Positions 26,082 to 34,624 of a stretch of 35,224 bases of DNA are shown here, one piece after another (the stretch's first letter is position 1; every line of letters starts with the position of its first letter). Under the pieces are notes generated by a model, which was given only the letters and a program-made list of their open reading frames with translations, was not told where the DNA came from and searched no databases. The stretch covers positions 1-35,224 of the forward strand of contig NZ_CDSE01000066.1 of NCBI RefSeq assembly GCF_001373415.1. Direction: 5' to 3'. Source of the stretch: Paenibacillus dakarensis. GTDB lineage: Bacteria; Bacillota; Bacilli; Paenibacillales; Paenibacillaceae. The translations under genes were made by a program, and so were the position numbers.

Positions 26082-26348
26082 ATGTTGGACAAGTATGTAA
26101 CCGGAATGGCATCTCTCCGGATCTTATCGGGAAGCTTGGAGATTATAGCAGCATTAATCATGCTCAGGCTCAATCAAGTTGAAAAGGCACTTGCACTGAA
26201 TACAGCATTGGCTTTTACAGGGCCTCTCATCCTGATTCTAACGACCACAATCGGGCTCGTTGGTATGGCCGACAAGTTATCTTGGGGGAAAATCGGTTGG
26301 GTCTTATGCGGTGTTACCATACTTTTATACGGGATACTAAAAAAATGA
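26082..26348 (+). CDS. yqhV: YqhV family (DUF2619) membrane protein
   Basis: Small membrane protein of 88 residues with three hydrophobic segments; the N-terminal motif MASLRILSGSLEIIAALIMLR and the central GPLILILTTTIGLVG are characteristic. It stands immediately before spoIIIAA, as yqhV does in B. subtilis. I use ATG 26082 with AAGGAGG eight bases upstream; the frame also contains ATG 26049, which precedes that site. The function is unknown; a sporulation link is suggested only by position. Confidence 0.9.
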   Translation: MLDKYVTGMASLRILSGSLEIIAALIMLRLNQVEKALALNTALAFTGPLILILTTTIGLVGMADKLSWGKIGWVLCGVTILLYGILKK

Positions 26349-26358
26349 TAGATTCGCT

Positions 26359-26386
26359 GCATAAATGCAGAGTACAAGCATACATA
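26359..26386 (+). promoter_or_regulatory. Candidate SigE promoter of the spoIIIA operon
   Basis: GCATAAA at 26359-26365, then 13 bases, then CATACATA at 26379-26386. It fits the mother-cell SigE pattern (ATA in the -35, CATACA in the -10). It lies 49 bases before spoIIIAA, where B. subtilis also has a SigE promoter. Confidence 0.7.
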
Positions 26387-26434
26387 TGGGATTAAGAAGT
26401 ACTTCAAGATAAGTACAGCTTGGGGGATGCTGAT

Positions 26435-27433
26435 ATGACAATGAATTGGCTGGAGCTGTTTCCCGATAACGTAAAGCGGCTTCTGCAGAACCTGCCTAGA
26501 GGTGTACTTGAAAGCGTGGAAGAAATCCGAATCCGGGAGGATCGGCCGCTGGAAGTCAATGCAGGGGGCAAATTTCACTATCTAAGCCCGGAGGGAAAAC
26601 TGATATTACAACCTGAAAATGCGTACAAGCCAAGCCGGGAAGATGGTCACAGACTGCTGGATTTGATAAGCAACCATTCTCTTTACACGATGGAAGAAGA
26701 GCTTAGAAAAGGGTTCATCACCATACCTGGAGGACACCGAGTCGGGCTGACAGGAAGGACTGTACTGAGTGGGGGCAGGGTTGAGCATATCCGGGATATA
26801 AGCGGATTTAATGTCCGCGTTGCCAGGGAAATCAAGGGGGCAGCAGATAAGGTATTGCCTTATCTGCTTGATATGAAGCGTAAGAGAGTGTACCACACGC
26901 TGATCCTGTCCCCGCCTCAACACGGAAAAACAACTCTCCTGCGGGACTTGGCGAGACAGATCAGTTCAGGATTCTGGGGGAGGTCGAATGTCCGCTGGCC
27001 CGGGATGAAGGTAGGGATTGTTGATGAGCGGTCGGAAATTGCCGGTTGTCAGCGAGGGGTGCCGGGGTTTGATGTTGGACCGAGAACCGATGTGCTTGAT
27101 GGATGTCCTAAAGCGGAGGGGATGATGATGCTGCTGCGCTCGATGTCGCCGGATGTGTTGATTGTAGATGAAATCGGCAGGCCGGAGGATGCTGAGGCTG
27201 TTACCGAAGCTTTACATGCCGGGATTAGCGTCATCGCAACAGCCCATGGCTCCTCGGTTCAGGATATGAGGGGACGTCCTGCACTCGCGGGTCTTGTGGA
27301 AAACCGGATGTTTGAAATGTATACGGTGCTTACACGAAGCGGGGATGATCGGGCATTTCGTTTTCAGGATCGTGGACAGCGGACGCTTCAGATATCCGGA
27401 ACTGGTCGATTGGACGGTGATGCTCATGATTAA
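26435..27433 (+). CDS. spoIIIAA: Stage III sporulation protein AA (ATPase)
   Basis: Mother-cell ATPase of the SpoIIIA-SpoIIQ channel (feeding tube) that supports forespore gene expression after engulfment. It has 332 residues against about 307 in B. subtilis. The C-terminal secretion-ATPase-like domain has Walker A in PPQHGKTTLL (about 158-167) and Walker B in VLIVDEIG. The N-terminal domain has EEIRIREDRPLEV and GHRVGLTG. ATG 26435 has GGGGGA seven bases upstream; TTG 26420 is rejected, and ATG 26441 is an alternative. Its end overlaps spoIIIAB. It is the first gene of eight. Confidence 0.97.
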   Translation: MTMNWLELFPDNVKRLLQNLPRGVLESVEEIRIREDRPLEVNAGGKFHYLSPEGKLILQPENAYKPSREDGHRLLDLISNHSLYTMEEELRKGFITIPGGHRVGLTGRTVLSGGRVEHIRDISGFNVRVAREIKGAADKVLPYLLDMKRKRVYHTLILSPPQHGKTTLLRDLARQISSGFWGRSNVRWPGMKVGIVDERSEIAGCQRGVPGFDVGPRTDVLDGCPKAEGMMMLLRSMSPDVLIVDEIGRPEDAEAVTEALHAGISVIATAHGSSVQDMRGRPALAGLVENRMFEMYTVLTRSGDDRAFRFQDRGQRTLQISGTGRLDGDAHD

Positions 27434-27944
27434 ATTACTCGGAGCAGCCATTGTAATCGTCTCCGCAACATTAGCAGGCTTTTTTCAGGCGGGTCAATTC
27501 GCATCCAGACCAAGGCAGATACGCGAGCTCATTCTTGCATTACAGCGGCTGGAGACTGAGATAAGTTATGGCTTTACCCCGCTGCCTGAAGCTCTGCTGC
27601 GCATAGGAAGCAATATGCGGGAGCCAATGAAATCTTTATTTGAGACGGCAGCGAGAAATATGAGTCCGCAGTATGGTTTATCCGCTCAAGAAAGTATTCG
27701 TAAAGCTTTAAACGCACATTGGAGACGGACCAGCATGAAATCCGCCGAACGAGAAGCGTTGGAGCAGCTAAGCAGCGTGCTTGGCACCAGCGACAGGCAG
27801 GACCAGATGAAGCATATAGCACTTGCCGCCAGTCAGCTCAAGCACGAGGAGGCCGCGGCAAGAGAGGACCAGGCGAAGTATGAAAAAATGAGCAAAAGCT
27901 TGGGACTGCTTGTTGGAGCATTGATCGTCATTTTGATCTTTTAG
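27426..27944 (+). CDS. spoIIIAB: Stage III sporulation protein AB
   Basis: Membrane protein of 172 residues (171 in B. subtilis), related to GspF/T2SS-type platform proteins. It starts MIKLLGAAIVIVSATLAGFF (first helix), has the cytoplasmic motif RPRQIRELILALQRLETEISYG, and ends in a second helix (LGLLVGALIVILIF). ATG 27426 overlaps the end of spoIIIAA by eight bases. The open frame runs back to 27294 only as an overlap inside spoIIIAA; the family N-terminus shows 27426 is right. Confidence 0.96.
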   Translation: MIKLLGAAIVIVSATLAGFFQAGQFASRPRQIRELILALQRLETEISYGFTPLPEALLRIGSNMREPMKSLFETAARNMSPQYGLSAQESIRKALNAHWRRTSMKSAEREALEQLSSVLGTSDRQDQMKHIALAASQLKHEEAAAREDQAKYEKMSKSLGLLVGALIVILIF

Positions 27945-27958
27945 CGAGGTGCCAAGAA

Positions 27959-28162
27959 ATGAACATTGAAGTGAATGCCATTTTCCAGATAGCAGGGATC
28001 GGCATCATCATTGCCATGATTCATACCGTACTTAAGCAAATGGGAAAAGAAGATATGGCACATTGGGTCACACTTATCGGGTTTGTGGTTGTCCTGTTTA
28101 TGGTCGTACGATTACTGGATGATCTGCTTCAGGAAATAAAGACGATATTTCTCTTTCAGTAG
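27959..28162 (+). CDS. spoIIIAC: Stage III sporulation protein AC
   Basis: Small membrane protein of 67 residues with two helices (FQIAGIGIIIAMIHTVLKQMG, then a second segment from about 37). It is the same size as the B. subtilis protein. Ribosome site GAGGTG; 14-base gap after spoIIIAB. It is a component of the SpoIIIA channel in the outer forespore membrane. Confidence 0.95.
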   Translation: MNIEVNAIFQIAGIGIIIAMIHTVLKQMGKEDMAHWVTLIGFVVVLFMVVRLLDDLLQEIKTIFLFQ

Positions 28163-28170
28163 GCAGACCT

Positions 28171-28560
28171 ATGGATATTATCCAGATTGTCGGATTCGGC
28201 CTGTTATCTACCGTTCTTATTCTCGTCCTTAAAGAGCAGAAACCTATCTTTGCTTTTTTACTGGCAGCAGCAACAAGTATCACTATCTTTCTATTCCTTG
28301 TCGGCAAAATCGGAAATGTTATACAGATGCTGGAGAATCTCGCGAAGAGCTCAGGTGTTCAGATTATCTATCTGAAGACTGTTTTGAAAATAATAGGAAT
28401 TGCTTATATCGCCGAAATGGGTGCACAGGTCGTAAGGGATGCTGGTCAGGAATCCATTGCCTCCAAGATCGAAATGGCTGGAAAGGTTTTGATACTTCTA
28501 CTCGCTGTTCCGATCATCAGCATTATTATCGAGACGGTCTTGAAGCTCCTTCCGGCTTGA
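28171..28560 (+). CDS. spoIIIAD: Stage III sporulation protein AD
   Basis: Membrane protein of 129 residues, mostly hydrophobic, with four segments; DIIQIVGFGLLSTVLILVLK starts it and IAEMGAQVVRDAGQES is its conserved loop. It has SpoIIIAC-like helices, as known for the family. The start ATG has only a weak ribosome site (AGGCAG) and lies eight bases after the AC stop, so coupling is likely. Confidence 0.95.
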   Translation: MDIIQIVGFGLLSTVLILVLKEQKPIFAFLLAAATSITIFLFLVGKIGNVIQMLENLAKSSGVQIIYLKTVLKIIGIAYIAEMGAQVVRDAGQESIASKIEMAGKVLILLLAVPIISIIIETVLKLLPA

Positions 28561-28576
28561 GAGAGCGGGGGATGAC

Positions 28577-29776
28577 ATGAGCGGACGTCAACAAGTTCAC
28601 CGAGGACCCTTGATGAGGCTGCTAATGCTTCTGCTCCTGCTTTTACTAACAGGAATGAGCAATACAGTGTTCGCAGACACTCCGGCTGACCAAATTGTTG
28701 AAGAACAGACGAAAGAACTTCCCACAGATCAGGTGGAGCAATACTGGAATCAATTAATGAAGGATTACGGAGGTTTTTTTCCGGAAGGAAAAACGCCGGC
28801 ACTGATGGATATGCTGCTCCCGGGGGGCCAGGGTTTAAGTTTTAAAAATGTACTGAGCGGCATCGGAAATTTTATGTGGCATGAAGTGTTGTATAACGGC
28901 AGGCTGCTTGCAACGATTGTTATGCTGAGTATTCTGAGCATGATCCTCGAAAACCTGCAGACCGCATTTGAGAAGAGCACCATCAGTCAGGTTGCTTATA
29001 CCATCTGCTACATGGTAGTGCTTGTTATCGCAGTTAACAGCTTCAACATTGCAATTGGATATGCAAAGGAAGCCATTGACAGAATGATTGATTTTATGAT
29101 GGCGATGCTCCCACTGCTGTTCGCGCTGCTGGCCTCTATGGGTAACATTGTTACCGTGTCCGTAACCCACCCGCTGGTCATTTTTATGGTTCATACCGTA
29201 GGAACCTTGATCAGTACTATCGTGTTTCCCCTGCTGTTCTTCTCAGCGCTGCTTCATCTTGTAAGCTCACTATCCGAGAAGTACAAGCTAACCCAGCTTG
29301 CAAATCTTTTGAGAGGAATTGGCATGGGAGTGCTGGGGGTTCTGCTTACCGTGTTTCTCGGGGTGATTTCGGTACAGGGAATAACAAGCTCAGTAACGGA
29401 CGGGGTGACGATACGAACAGCGAAGTATGTTACGGGAAATTTTGTGCCCGTTGTCGGCAAAATGTTCGCGGATGCGACAGATACAGTCATCTCAGCGTCT
29501 CTTTTGGTCAAAAACTCGATAGGGCTTGCGGGTGTCATCATTCTTCTGTTCCTGTGCGCTTTTCCGGCGATCAAAATTCTTGTGCTGGCGCTCATATACA
29601 ATGTTGCTGGTGCGGTTATGCAGCCATTAGGTGATTCGCCCATTGTCACCTGCCTTCAAACGATCGGGAAAACCATGCTGTTCGTATTTGCAGCTTTGGC
29701 AACGGTCAGTATGATGTTTTTTCTGGCCATCACAATCATGTTAACCGCAGCCAATATAACGGTCATGATGAGGTAG
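28577..29776 (+). CDS. spoIIIAE: Stage III sporulation protein AE
   Basis: Multi-pass membrane protein of 399 residues, equal in length to B. subtilis SpoIIIAE. A cleavable signal sequence is at 1-34 (leucine-rich core, TVFA-D). After a short extracytoplasmic part there are six or more helices with motifs such as MMAMLPLLFALLASMG and GITSSVTDGVTIRTAKYVTG. It is the central membrane subunit of the SpoIIIA complex. The ribosome site GCGGGGGA is near the ATG. Confidence 0.96.
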   Translation: MSGRQQVHRGPLMRLLMLLLLLLLTGMSNTVFADTPADQIVEEQTKELPTDQVEQYWNQLMKDYGGFFPEGKTPALMDMLLPGGQGLSFKNVLSGIGNFMWHEVLYNGRLLATIVMLSILSMILENLQTAFEKSTISQVAYTICYMVVLVIAVNSFNIAIGYAKEAIDRMIDFMMAMLPLLFALLASMGNIVTVSVTHPLVIFMVHTVGTLISTIVFPLLFFSALLHLVSSLSEKYKLTQLANLLRGIGMGVLGVLLTVFLGVISVQGITSSVTDGVTIRTAKYVTGNFVPVVGKMFADATDTVISASLLVKNSIGLAGVIILLFLCAFPAIKILVLALIYNVAGAVMQPLGDSPIVTCLQTIGKTMLFVFAALATVSMMFFLAITIMLTAANITVMMR

Positions 29777-29797
29777 TTACCGAAGGAGGGAATGCAA

Positions 29798-30514
29798 GTG
29801 GGGTGGCTTGGCGAATGGTTAAAGAGTGTCATTATGGTCGTTATGTTCGCAGCCTTCGTCGAGCTGATCCTTCCGGGTAAGGCTATGCGGCGCTACGCCA
29901 GACTGGTGCTGAGCATGCTGATCTTATTAGCTCTTCTACGTCCAGTTATTAATTTGCTGACGGTTTCACCCGAACGGCAGCTCGCTTTGGAGCTGATGCA
30001 GATGGAGAACGGTCCAAATACACCCAAAACAGCGGGGCTTGAGTCCATTCTTGCCCAGGCAGAGCAGTTGAAGCTTGTTCAGCAGCGTCAAAGCCTGCAG
30101 TGGGCTGCGCAGGAGGTGGCCAAGCAGATGAAGGAGCAGATTGCAGCGGAGACAGGAGAGCAGGTGGGAGAAGTTCAAGTGGTCCTGGCAGCACCTAAGG
30201 ATTCCGCAGGCAGTGTAAAAATTACATACGTAGAAGTCAAGCTTCGAGATCAGGAAAAGGCAGGAGCAGACAAGAATGATGGGTCGGGTGAACATCATGG
30301 CGTGAAGCCGGTAGATCCCATTCGGGTGAGCGTCGGAATGAAAATGGATGATTCCAGCAATGACCTCCCGAGCGAACAAAACTCAATCAAAGCTGATAGG
30401 GAAGCGGATACCAGAGCGGGTCCAATCAGGGACTTATTAAGCAGCAGATGGAATTTGACGCCTGAACAGATAGAGATATGGTCGGTTGACAGTGAAGCCA
30501 ATACCAAATTGTAA
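29798..30514 (+). CDS. spoIIIAF: Stage III sporulation protein AF
   Basis: Channel component of 238 residues; B. subtilis has about 206. Two N-terminal helices (WLKSVIMVVMFAAFVELILPG and RLVLSMLILLALLRPVI) are followed by a soluble ring-building-type domain; the extra length is a polar insert at about 155-205. I use GTG 29798 with AAGGAGG eight bases upstream; ATG 29792 is two bases from that site. Confidence 0.94.
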   Translation: MGWLGEWLKSVIMVVMFAAFVELILPGKAMRRYARLVLSMLILLALLRPVINLLTVSPERQLALELMQMENGPNTPKTAGLESILAQAEQLKLVQQRQSLQWAAQEVAKQMKEQIAAETGEQVGEVQVVLAAPKDSAGSVKITYVEVKLRDQEKAGADKNDGSGEHHGVKPVDPIRVSVGMKMDDSSNDLPSEQNSIKADREADTRAGPIRDLLSSRWNLTPEQIEIWSVDSEANTKL

Positions 30515-30530
30515 ATGGGGGTGAAGATCG

Positions 30531-31169
30531 TTGGGGAACTGGATGAAGAAGATAGAACAATGGCTTGGCGGAGGAACTGGCGGTGCAAAAAAAATGCAGA
30601 CGTTAAGATGGTTGATCATACTGGGTCTCATAGGGATTGCCATTATGCTGTTTAATTCCTTCGTTCATGTTAAGAAGCTCGATAATGAAAACATTGGCAG
30701 AGAACCGCCGGATACGACAGTAAATACATCTCCTCAAGCTCCCTCAGGAAACAGTATCAGTGAATTTGGCAGCATTGAGCAGGAGTTCGAGCACAGGACA
30801 AAAGTTATGCTTGAGCAGATTGTAGGTGTCGGTGATGTCAATGTCATGGTAACGGTAGAATCCACCGAAGAGATTGTTATTCAGAAAAATGTGAAGGATA
30901 CCCAGGAACTGACGGAGGAGAATGACGCGAATGGCGGAAAAAGGCATGTAACAAGTTATACCCGAGATGGACAGATTGTAACATACGATTCTGCAGGCGA
31001 TCAGACTCCAATTGTAACGAAGAAAGTAAAGCCACAAGTGAGGGGGGTGCTGGTTGTCGCTAAGGGAGCAGAAAACGAGATCGTACGCCGTTTGATTGTC
31101 GACGCCGTTCAAAGAGGATTGAATGTTCCAAGCTATAAAATATCGGTTGTGCCGCGCAAGCAGGAATAG
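30531..31169 (+). CDS. spoIIIAG: Stage III sporulation protein AG
   Basis: Ring-forming channel protein of 212 residues (about 229 in B. subtilis). One helix is at about 25-42 (LRWLIILGLIGIAIMLFNSF), followed by a ring-building domain with EQEFEHRTKVMLEQIVGVGDVNVMVTVES split by a loop, and VRGVLVVAKGAENEIVRRLI. The large ring is known to form the pore in the intermembrane space. The start is TTG 30531 with GGGGGTGA seven bases upstream; ATG 30543 is possible. Confidence 0.95.
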   Translation: MGNWMKKIEQWLGGGTGGAKKMQTLRWLIILGLIGIAIMLFNSFVHVKKLDNENIGREPPDTTVNTSPQAPSGNSISEFGSIEQEFEHRTKVMLEQIVGVGDVNVMVTVESTEEIVIQKNVKDTQELTEENDANGGKRHVTSYTRDGQIVTYDSAGDQTPIVTKKVKPQVRGVLVVAKGAENEIVRRLIVDAVQRGLNVPSYKISVVPRKQE

Positions 31170-31227
31170 ATATTTTTGATGACCCGATCGTTACTTATGC
31201 AGTTATTTAAAGGAGGAAGCATGTTAA

Positions 31228-31962
31228 ATGAATAATAAAAGACAAACAATCTGGTTAGTTTCGATGTTAAGCCTAATGGTCGTTCTCTCCGCGTATTACC
31301 TGTTTACAGAGGATTCCGGGACAACCGCTCCGCCGGTTGCGGACAGCGCTCAGGTGAGCAATCAAGAGGGTATGAATACTGCTTCTGTTGAAGAGCTTGT
31401 TACGAATGAAGTTATTCCTGAAAACAAGACTAATGATTTAGGAGCGGGTGAAGTCTCCGGCAGTTCGGCAAATAACAAAAACGCAAAGAGTGAAAAAGCT
31501 GCAGATCCGAAAGACCCTAAGGTAGACGCCAATGTAAATGAATCTAAATCAGGAGAAACAGTAAAAACAGAAGAGGATGTACTTAAGCAAATGGCCGCAA
31601 ATACGAATTCTGCTGCCAGCAAATTAGAGTCATACATGCTGGATCGCGCGAACGAGAACACAAAGCTCCATGATGAACTTATGACCAAGCTCGGCAACCA
31701 AGAGAGTTCAGCTGAAGAGACCGCCCAAGTGACAGAACAGCTTAAAAAATTGGAGGAGCGGGAGGAAATATTACTGAGCCTTGAAGAAGAACTTCAGCAG
31801 AAATTCGAAAATGCCGTAGTGAAAGAAGAGAACGGCAGATATAACGTTGTTGTTCTTGGAGAGAAGCTTGATAATAAAGGTGCTGCAGATATCGTTGACA
31901 AGGTGATGAGTGAATTGAAAGTAGGCCAGGATAAAGTAAGCGTACAGCTCGTTAAACCTTAA
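31228..31962 (+). CDS. spoIIIAH: Stage III sporulation protein AH
   Basis: Membrane-anchored channel protein that zips to SpoIIQ from the forespore. It has 244 residues against about 218 in B. subtilis. One helix is at 8-26 (IWLVSMLSLMVVLSAYYL). A long polar linker rich in Ala, Asn, Lys and Glu runs to about 125; this accounts for the extra length. The ring-building domain follows (ENTKLHDELMTKL to the end, with a coiled-coil-like Glu/Leu stretch). AAAGGAGG lies 11 bases before the ATG. It is the last gene of the operon and a hairpin follows. Confidence 0.95.
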   Translation: MNNKRQTIWLVSMLSLMVVLSAYYLFTEDSGTTAPPVADSAQVSNQEGMNTASVEELVTNEVIPENKTNDLGAGEVSGSSANNKNAKSEKAADPKDPKVDANVNESKSGETVKTEEDVLKQMAANTNSAASKLESYMLDRANENTKLHDELMTKLGNQESSAEETAQVTEQLKKLEEREEILLSLEEELQQKFENAVVKEENGRYNVVVLGEKLDNKGAADIVDKVMSELKVGQDKVSVQLVKP

Positions 31963-32009
31963 CTTTCTGAAAGACCGGCAGATGATTCCGATTCTCTTAA
32001 CCCAAAAAT

Positions 32010-32049
32010 GAAAGAGTCCGGGGGAATCTCTTGGACTCTTTCCATTTCA
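32010..32049 (+). terminator. Terminator-like hairpin after spoIIIAH
   Basis: GAAAGAGTCC at 32010-32019 pairs perfectly with GGACTCTTTC at 32033-32042. The trailing sequence is T-rich but broken by C and A, so termination may be partial. Confidence 0.65.
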
Positions 32050-32057
32050 TTGGATTA

Positions 32058-32066
32058 TGATATAAT
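32058..32066 (+). promoter_or_regulatory. Extended -10 promoter of accBC
   Basis: TGATATAAT: a perfect TATAAT at 32061-32066 with the TGn extension. The -35 region is poor, as is common with extended -10 promoters. It lies 66 bases before accB. Confidence 0.6.
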
Positions 32067-32132
32067 ACTCTAAGCTATTGACTGGCTGTTCGAAGCAAGG
32101 CTTCTAAGAAAGTGAAGGAGTGAGAGTCGAGA

Positions 32133-32630
32133 ATGTTTAAGTTAAACGATATTAAGGAACTGATCAAGCTAGTGGATGAGACTACGGTGCAGGAACTTGA
32201 AATTGAGAGCGAAGGCACGCGTTTATCCATTAAGAAACCAAGTGCTCCAGAGGTTGTAAGCCTTCAGGCGGCTCCACAAGCGTTTATTTCTGCGCCTCAA
32301 ATTCAGCAACAGGCTGTTTTGCCGTCTGCTGCAGGAAGCCAAACAGAAACCGCAGCTCAATCTTCTGCTGCTGTGGACGCATCAAGTTCATTACATAAAA
32401 TTGTATCTCCAATGGTAGGCACCTTTTACCGTTCCCCGTCCCCAGAAGCTTCCGCCTTTGTAAGCTCCGGTGACCGGGTTGATGAAAAAACAACCGTTTG
32501 TATCATCGAAGCGATGAAGCTTATGAATGAGCTCGAAGCTGAAATTAAAGGTGAAATCGTGGAAGTTCTTGCCCAAAATGGACAACTGGTTGAATTCGGA
32601 CAGCCTCTATTCCTGGTGAGACCGGATTGA
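32133..32630 (+). CDS. accB: Biotin carboxyl carrier protein of acetyl-CoA carboxylase
   Basis: Carrier subunit of 165 residues for the first step of fatty acid synthesis. The N-terminal helix region ([24 protein letters not shown] split over residues 2-25) is followed by an Ala/Gln/Ser/Pro-rich linker (about 45-85) and a biotinyl domain (about 90-165). EAMKLMNE carries Lys129, the biotin attachment site. AAGGAG lies 12 bases before the ATG. accC follows after 53 bases. The separate promoter and the hairpin after spoIIIAH keep it apart from sporulation control. Confidence 0.97.
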   Translation: MFKLNDIKELIKLVDETTVQELEIESEGTRLSIKKPSAPEVVSLQAAPQAFISAPQIQQQAVLPSAAGSQTETAAQSSAAVDASSSLHKIVSPMVGTFYRSPSPEASAFVSSGDRVDEKTTVCIIEAMKLMNELEAEIKGEIVEVLAQNGQLVEFGQPLFLVRPD

Positions 32631-32683
32631 CATCCTTGCTCGCTGAGAAACAGAGTTATTTGAGTCCGAAGGAGGATAATTGC

Positions 32684-34027
32684 ATGACATTTCATAAAGT
32701 GTTGATTGCGAACCGGGGAGAGATTGCGGTTCGAATCATTCGGGCATGCCATGAGCTTGGGATATCTACGGTGGCTGTTTATTCAGAGCCGGATCGTGAT
32801 TCCCTCCATGTTCGTCTTGCCGACGAAGCTTATTGTATTGGTCCAACGTTATCAAAAGACAGCTATTTAAACTTTACTAATATTATGAGCATTGCAACGT
32901 TAACTGAATGTGATGCAATTCACCCTGGATATGGATTTCTTGCTGAAAATGCAGATTTCGCAGAAATATGTGAATCCTGCAACATCACATTTATCGGCCC
33001 TTCAGCCGATGCGATTACCCGTATGGGGGACAAGGCCGTTGCCAAGCAGACGATGAAGGATGCCGGGGTTCCGGTTATACCGGGTTCAGATGGACTCGTT
33101 GATAATTTGGATGAGGCCATTATGCTTGGTCGGGATATTGGATATCCTATAATTATCAAAGCTACTGCCGGTGGCGGAGGTAAAGGAATCCGAATTGCGG
33201 AAGATGAAGAGTCTCTTGTCAAGCAGATTACTGCAGCTCAGCAGGAGGCTCAGAAATCTTTTGGTAATGCGGGTGTTTATCTGGAGAAATTTTTAACCGG
33301 CATGAAGCACGTAGAGATACAGATCATGGCTGACAAACATGGGAATGCCGTGCATTTGGGCGAACGTGACTGTTCGGTGCAGCGCCGCCGTCAGAAACTT
33401 GTTGAGGAAGCTCCTTGTCCCGTGCTGACTGAAGAGGTACGTGAACGAATGGGGAATGCAGCTGTTCGTGCAGCTAAAGCCGTTAATTATTCCGGAGCAG
33501 GAACACTTGAATTCTTGCTGGGTCCGGATGGACAGTTTTATTTCATGGAGATGAACACCCGGATTCAGGTTGAACACCCGGTTACCGAAATGGTTACAGG
33601 TGTTGATCTGATTAAAGAAATGATCTCGGTCGCTGAAGGTCATCCGCTGTCCTTTACTCAAGATGAGGTTGTGATCAACGGTTGGTCCATTGAATGTCGT
33701 ATCAATGCGGAGAATCCGGATAAGGGTTTTATGCCTGCACCGGGAACCATTCAGTTTTATTTGCCTCCAGGCGGTCCGGGGGTGAGGGTGGATAGTGCGG
33801 CTTATCCAGGATATACAATTTCACCTTACTATGATTCGATGATAGCGAAGCTGATTGTATGGGCTCCGACCCGTGAAGAAGCGATTGCGAAGATGAAGCG
33901 TGCGCTTATGGAGTTTGAGATTGAAGGGATCTACACTACAATTCCTTTCCATCAGAAGCTGCTGAATCATCCTACGTTTTTGAAGGGTGACTTTGATATC
34001 AAGTTTTTAGAAGAAAACGAAATTTAA
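32684..34027 (+). CDS. accC: Biotin carboxylase of acetyl-CoA carboxylase
   Basis: ATP-grasp enzyme of 447 residues (about 450 in B. subtilis) that carboxylates the biotin on AccB. It opens with [19 protein letters not shown]; the ATP-binding glycine loop is [20 protein letters not shown] and [16 protein letters not shown] hold the bicarbonate and metal-binding residues. AGGAGG lies just upstream of ATG 32684. The frame stays open back to 32627, overlapping the accB end, but that stretch precedes the ribosome site and the conserved N-terminus. Confidence 0.97.
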   Translation: MTFHKVLIANRGEIAVRIIRACHELGISTVAVYSEPDRDSLHVRLADEAYCIGPTLSKDSYLNFTNIMSIATLTECDAIHPGYGFLAENADFAEICESCNITFIGPSADAITRMGDKAVAKQTMKDAGVPVIPGSDGLVDNLDEAIMLGRDIGYPIIIKATAGGGGKGIRIAEDEESLVKQITAAQQEAQKSFGNAGVYLEKFLTGMKHVEIQIMADKHGNAVHLGERDCSVQRRRQKLVEEAPCPVLTEEVRERMGNAAVRAAKAVNYSGAGTLEFLLGPDGQFYFMEMNTRIQVEHPVTEMVTGVDLIKEMISVAEGHPLSFTQDEVVINGWSIECRINAENPDKGFMPAPGTIQFYLPPGGPGVRVDSAAYPGYTISPYYDSMIAKLIVWAPTREEAIAKMKRALMEFEIEGIYTTIPFHQKLLNHPTFLKGDFDIKFLEENEI

Positions 34028-34042
34028 TATGCTTTTTGTCGT

Positions 34043-34071
34043 TTGTCATAAGCATATACAGATGATATAGT
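34043..34071 (+). promoter_or_regulatory. SigA promoter of the Asp23/AmaP cluster
   Basis: TTGTCA at 34043-34048, exactly 17 bases, TATAGT at 34066-34071 preceded by TGA (extended -10). It is an internal promoter between accC and the Asp23 gene. Confidence 0.7.
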
Positions 34072-34124
34072 AAGTTTAATAATAAGACACGTATGCCTAA
34101 AATTCTGCTGCATACGCAAACTTA
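34071..34124 (+). other. Nested hairpin in the leader of the Asp23 gene
   Basis: The outer stem TAAGTTT (34071-34077) pairs with AAACTTA (34118-34124), and the inner stem GTATGC (34091-34096) pairs with GCATAC (34110-34115). TTTT follows. It could be a weak terminator for accC transcripts or a leader structure. Confidence 0.45.
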
Positions 34125-34145
34125 TTTTGAAAGGTGTGTTGAGAC

Positions 34146-34559
34146 ATGGTGGATTCTTTACCAACGGAATTTGAACGCACGGAGATCGGACAAATTCAAA
34201 TTGCTCCAGAAGTAATTGAAGTAATTGCAGGGCTTGCGACGGTTGAGGTTCGGGGCGTTGCTGGCATGAGCGGCGGATTTGCAGGAGGAATCGTCGAATT
34301 GCTGGGACGAAAGAACCTTTCTAAAGGTGTTTCGGTTGAGGTAGGCCAGCGTGAAGCAGCTGTAGATGTATCCGTAATTGTGGAATACGGACATCGTCTT
34401 CCTGAAGTAGCGGGAGAAATTCAGCGTAATGTGAAACGCTCTATCGAGAATATGACCGGGCTTACGGTTGTGGAGGTCAATGTACATATTCACGATGTTC
34501 ATTTTGCGAAATCATCGGAAAAGAGCGAAGACTTGGATATGGTTCAGCGAGTGAAATAA
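34146..34559 (+). CDS. yqhY: Asp23/Gls24 family protein (YqhY homologue)
   Basis: Cytoplasmic envelope-stress family protein of 137 residues (about 135 in B. subtilis YqhY). Family motifs: GQIQIAPEVIEVIAGLATVE at the start, VRGVAGMSGGF, the VSVEVGQREAAVDVSVIVEYG core, and VNVHIHDVHF at the end. In B. subtilis its gene is also after accC, and it has been linked to acetyl-CoA carboxylase control. Here it has its own promoter and is followed by amaP. AAAGG lies upstream of the ATG. Confidence 0.93.
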   Translation: MVDSLPTEFERTEIGQIQIAPEVIEVIAGLATVEVRGVAGMSGGFAGGIVELLGRKNLSKGVSVEVGQREAAVDVSVIVEYGHRLPEVAGEIQRNVKRSIENMTGLTVVEVNVHIHDVHFAKSSEKSEDLDMVQRVK

Positions 34560-34568
34560 TGCAGTACC

Positions 34569-34612
34569 CCTAACCCCCGGCAGAGATGTCGAGGGTTTAA
34601 TCTAATTTTAAG
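34569..34612 (+). other. Small hairpin between the Asp23 gene and amaP
   Basis: AACCC and GGGTT arms enclose an inner GGCA/TGTC stem. It is followed by a T-rich but interrupted stretch; a partial terminator or processing site is possible. Confidence 0.35.
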
Positions 34613-34624
34613 GAGGCTGTGCTC

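Noticed and set aside
27294..27425. Longer N-terminus for spoIIIAB
   Set aside because: This part overlaps the conserved end of spoIIIAA in another frame, and the family N-terminus (MIKLLGA) begins at 27426.
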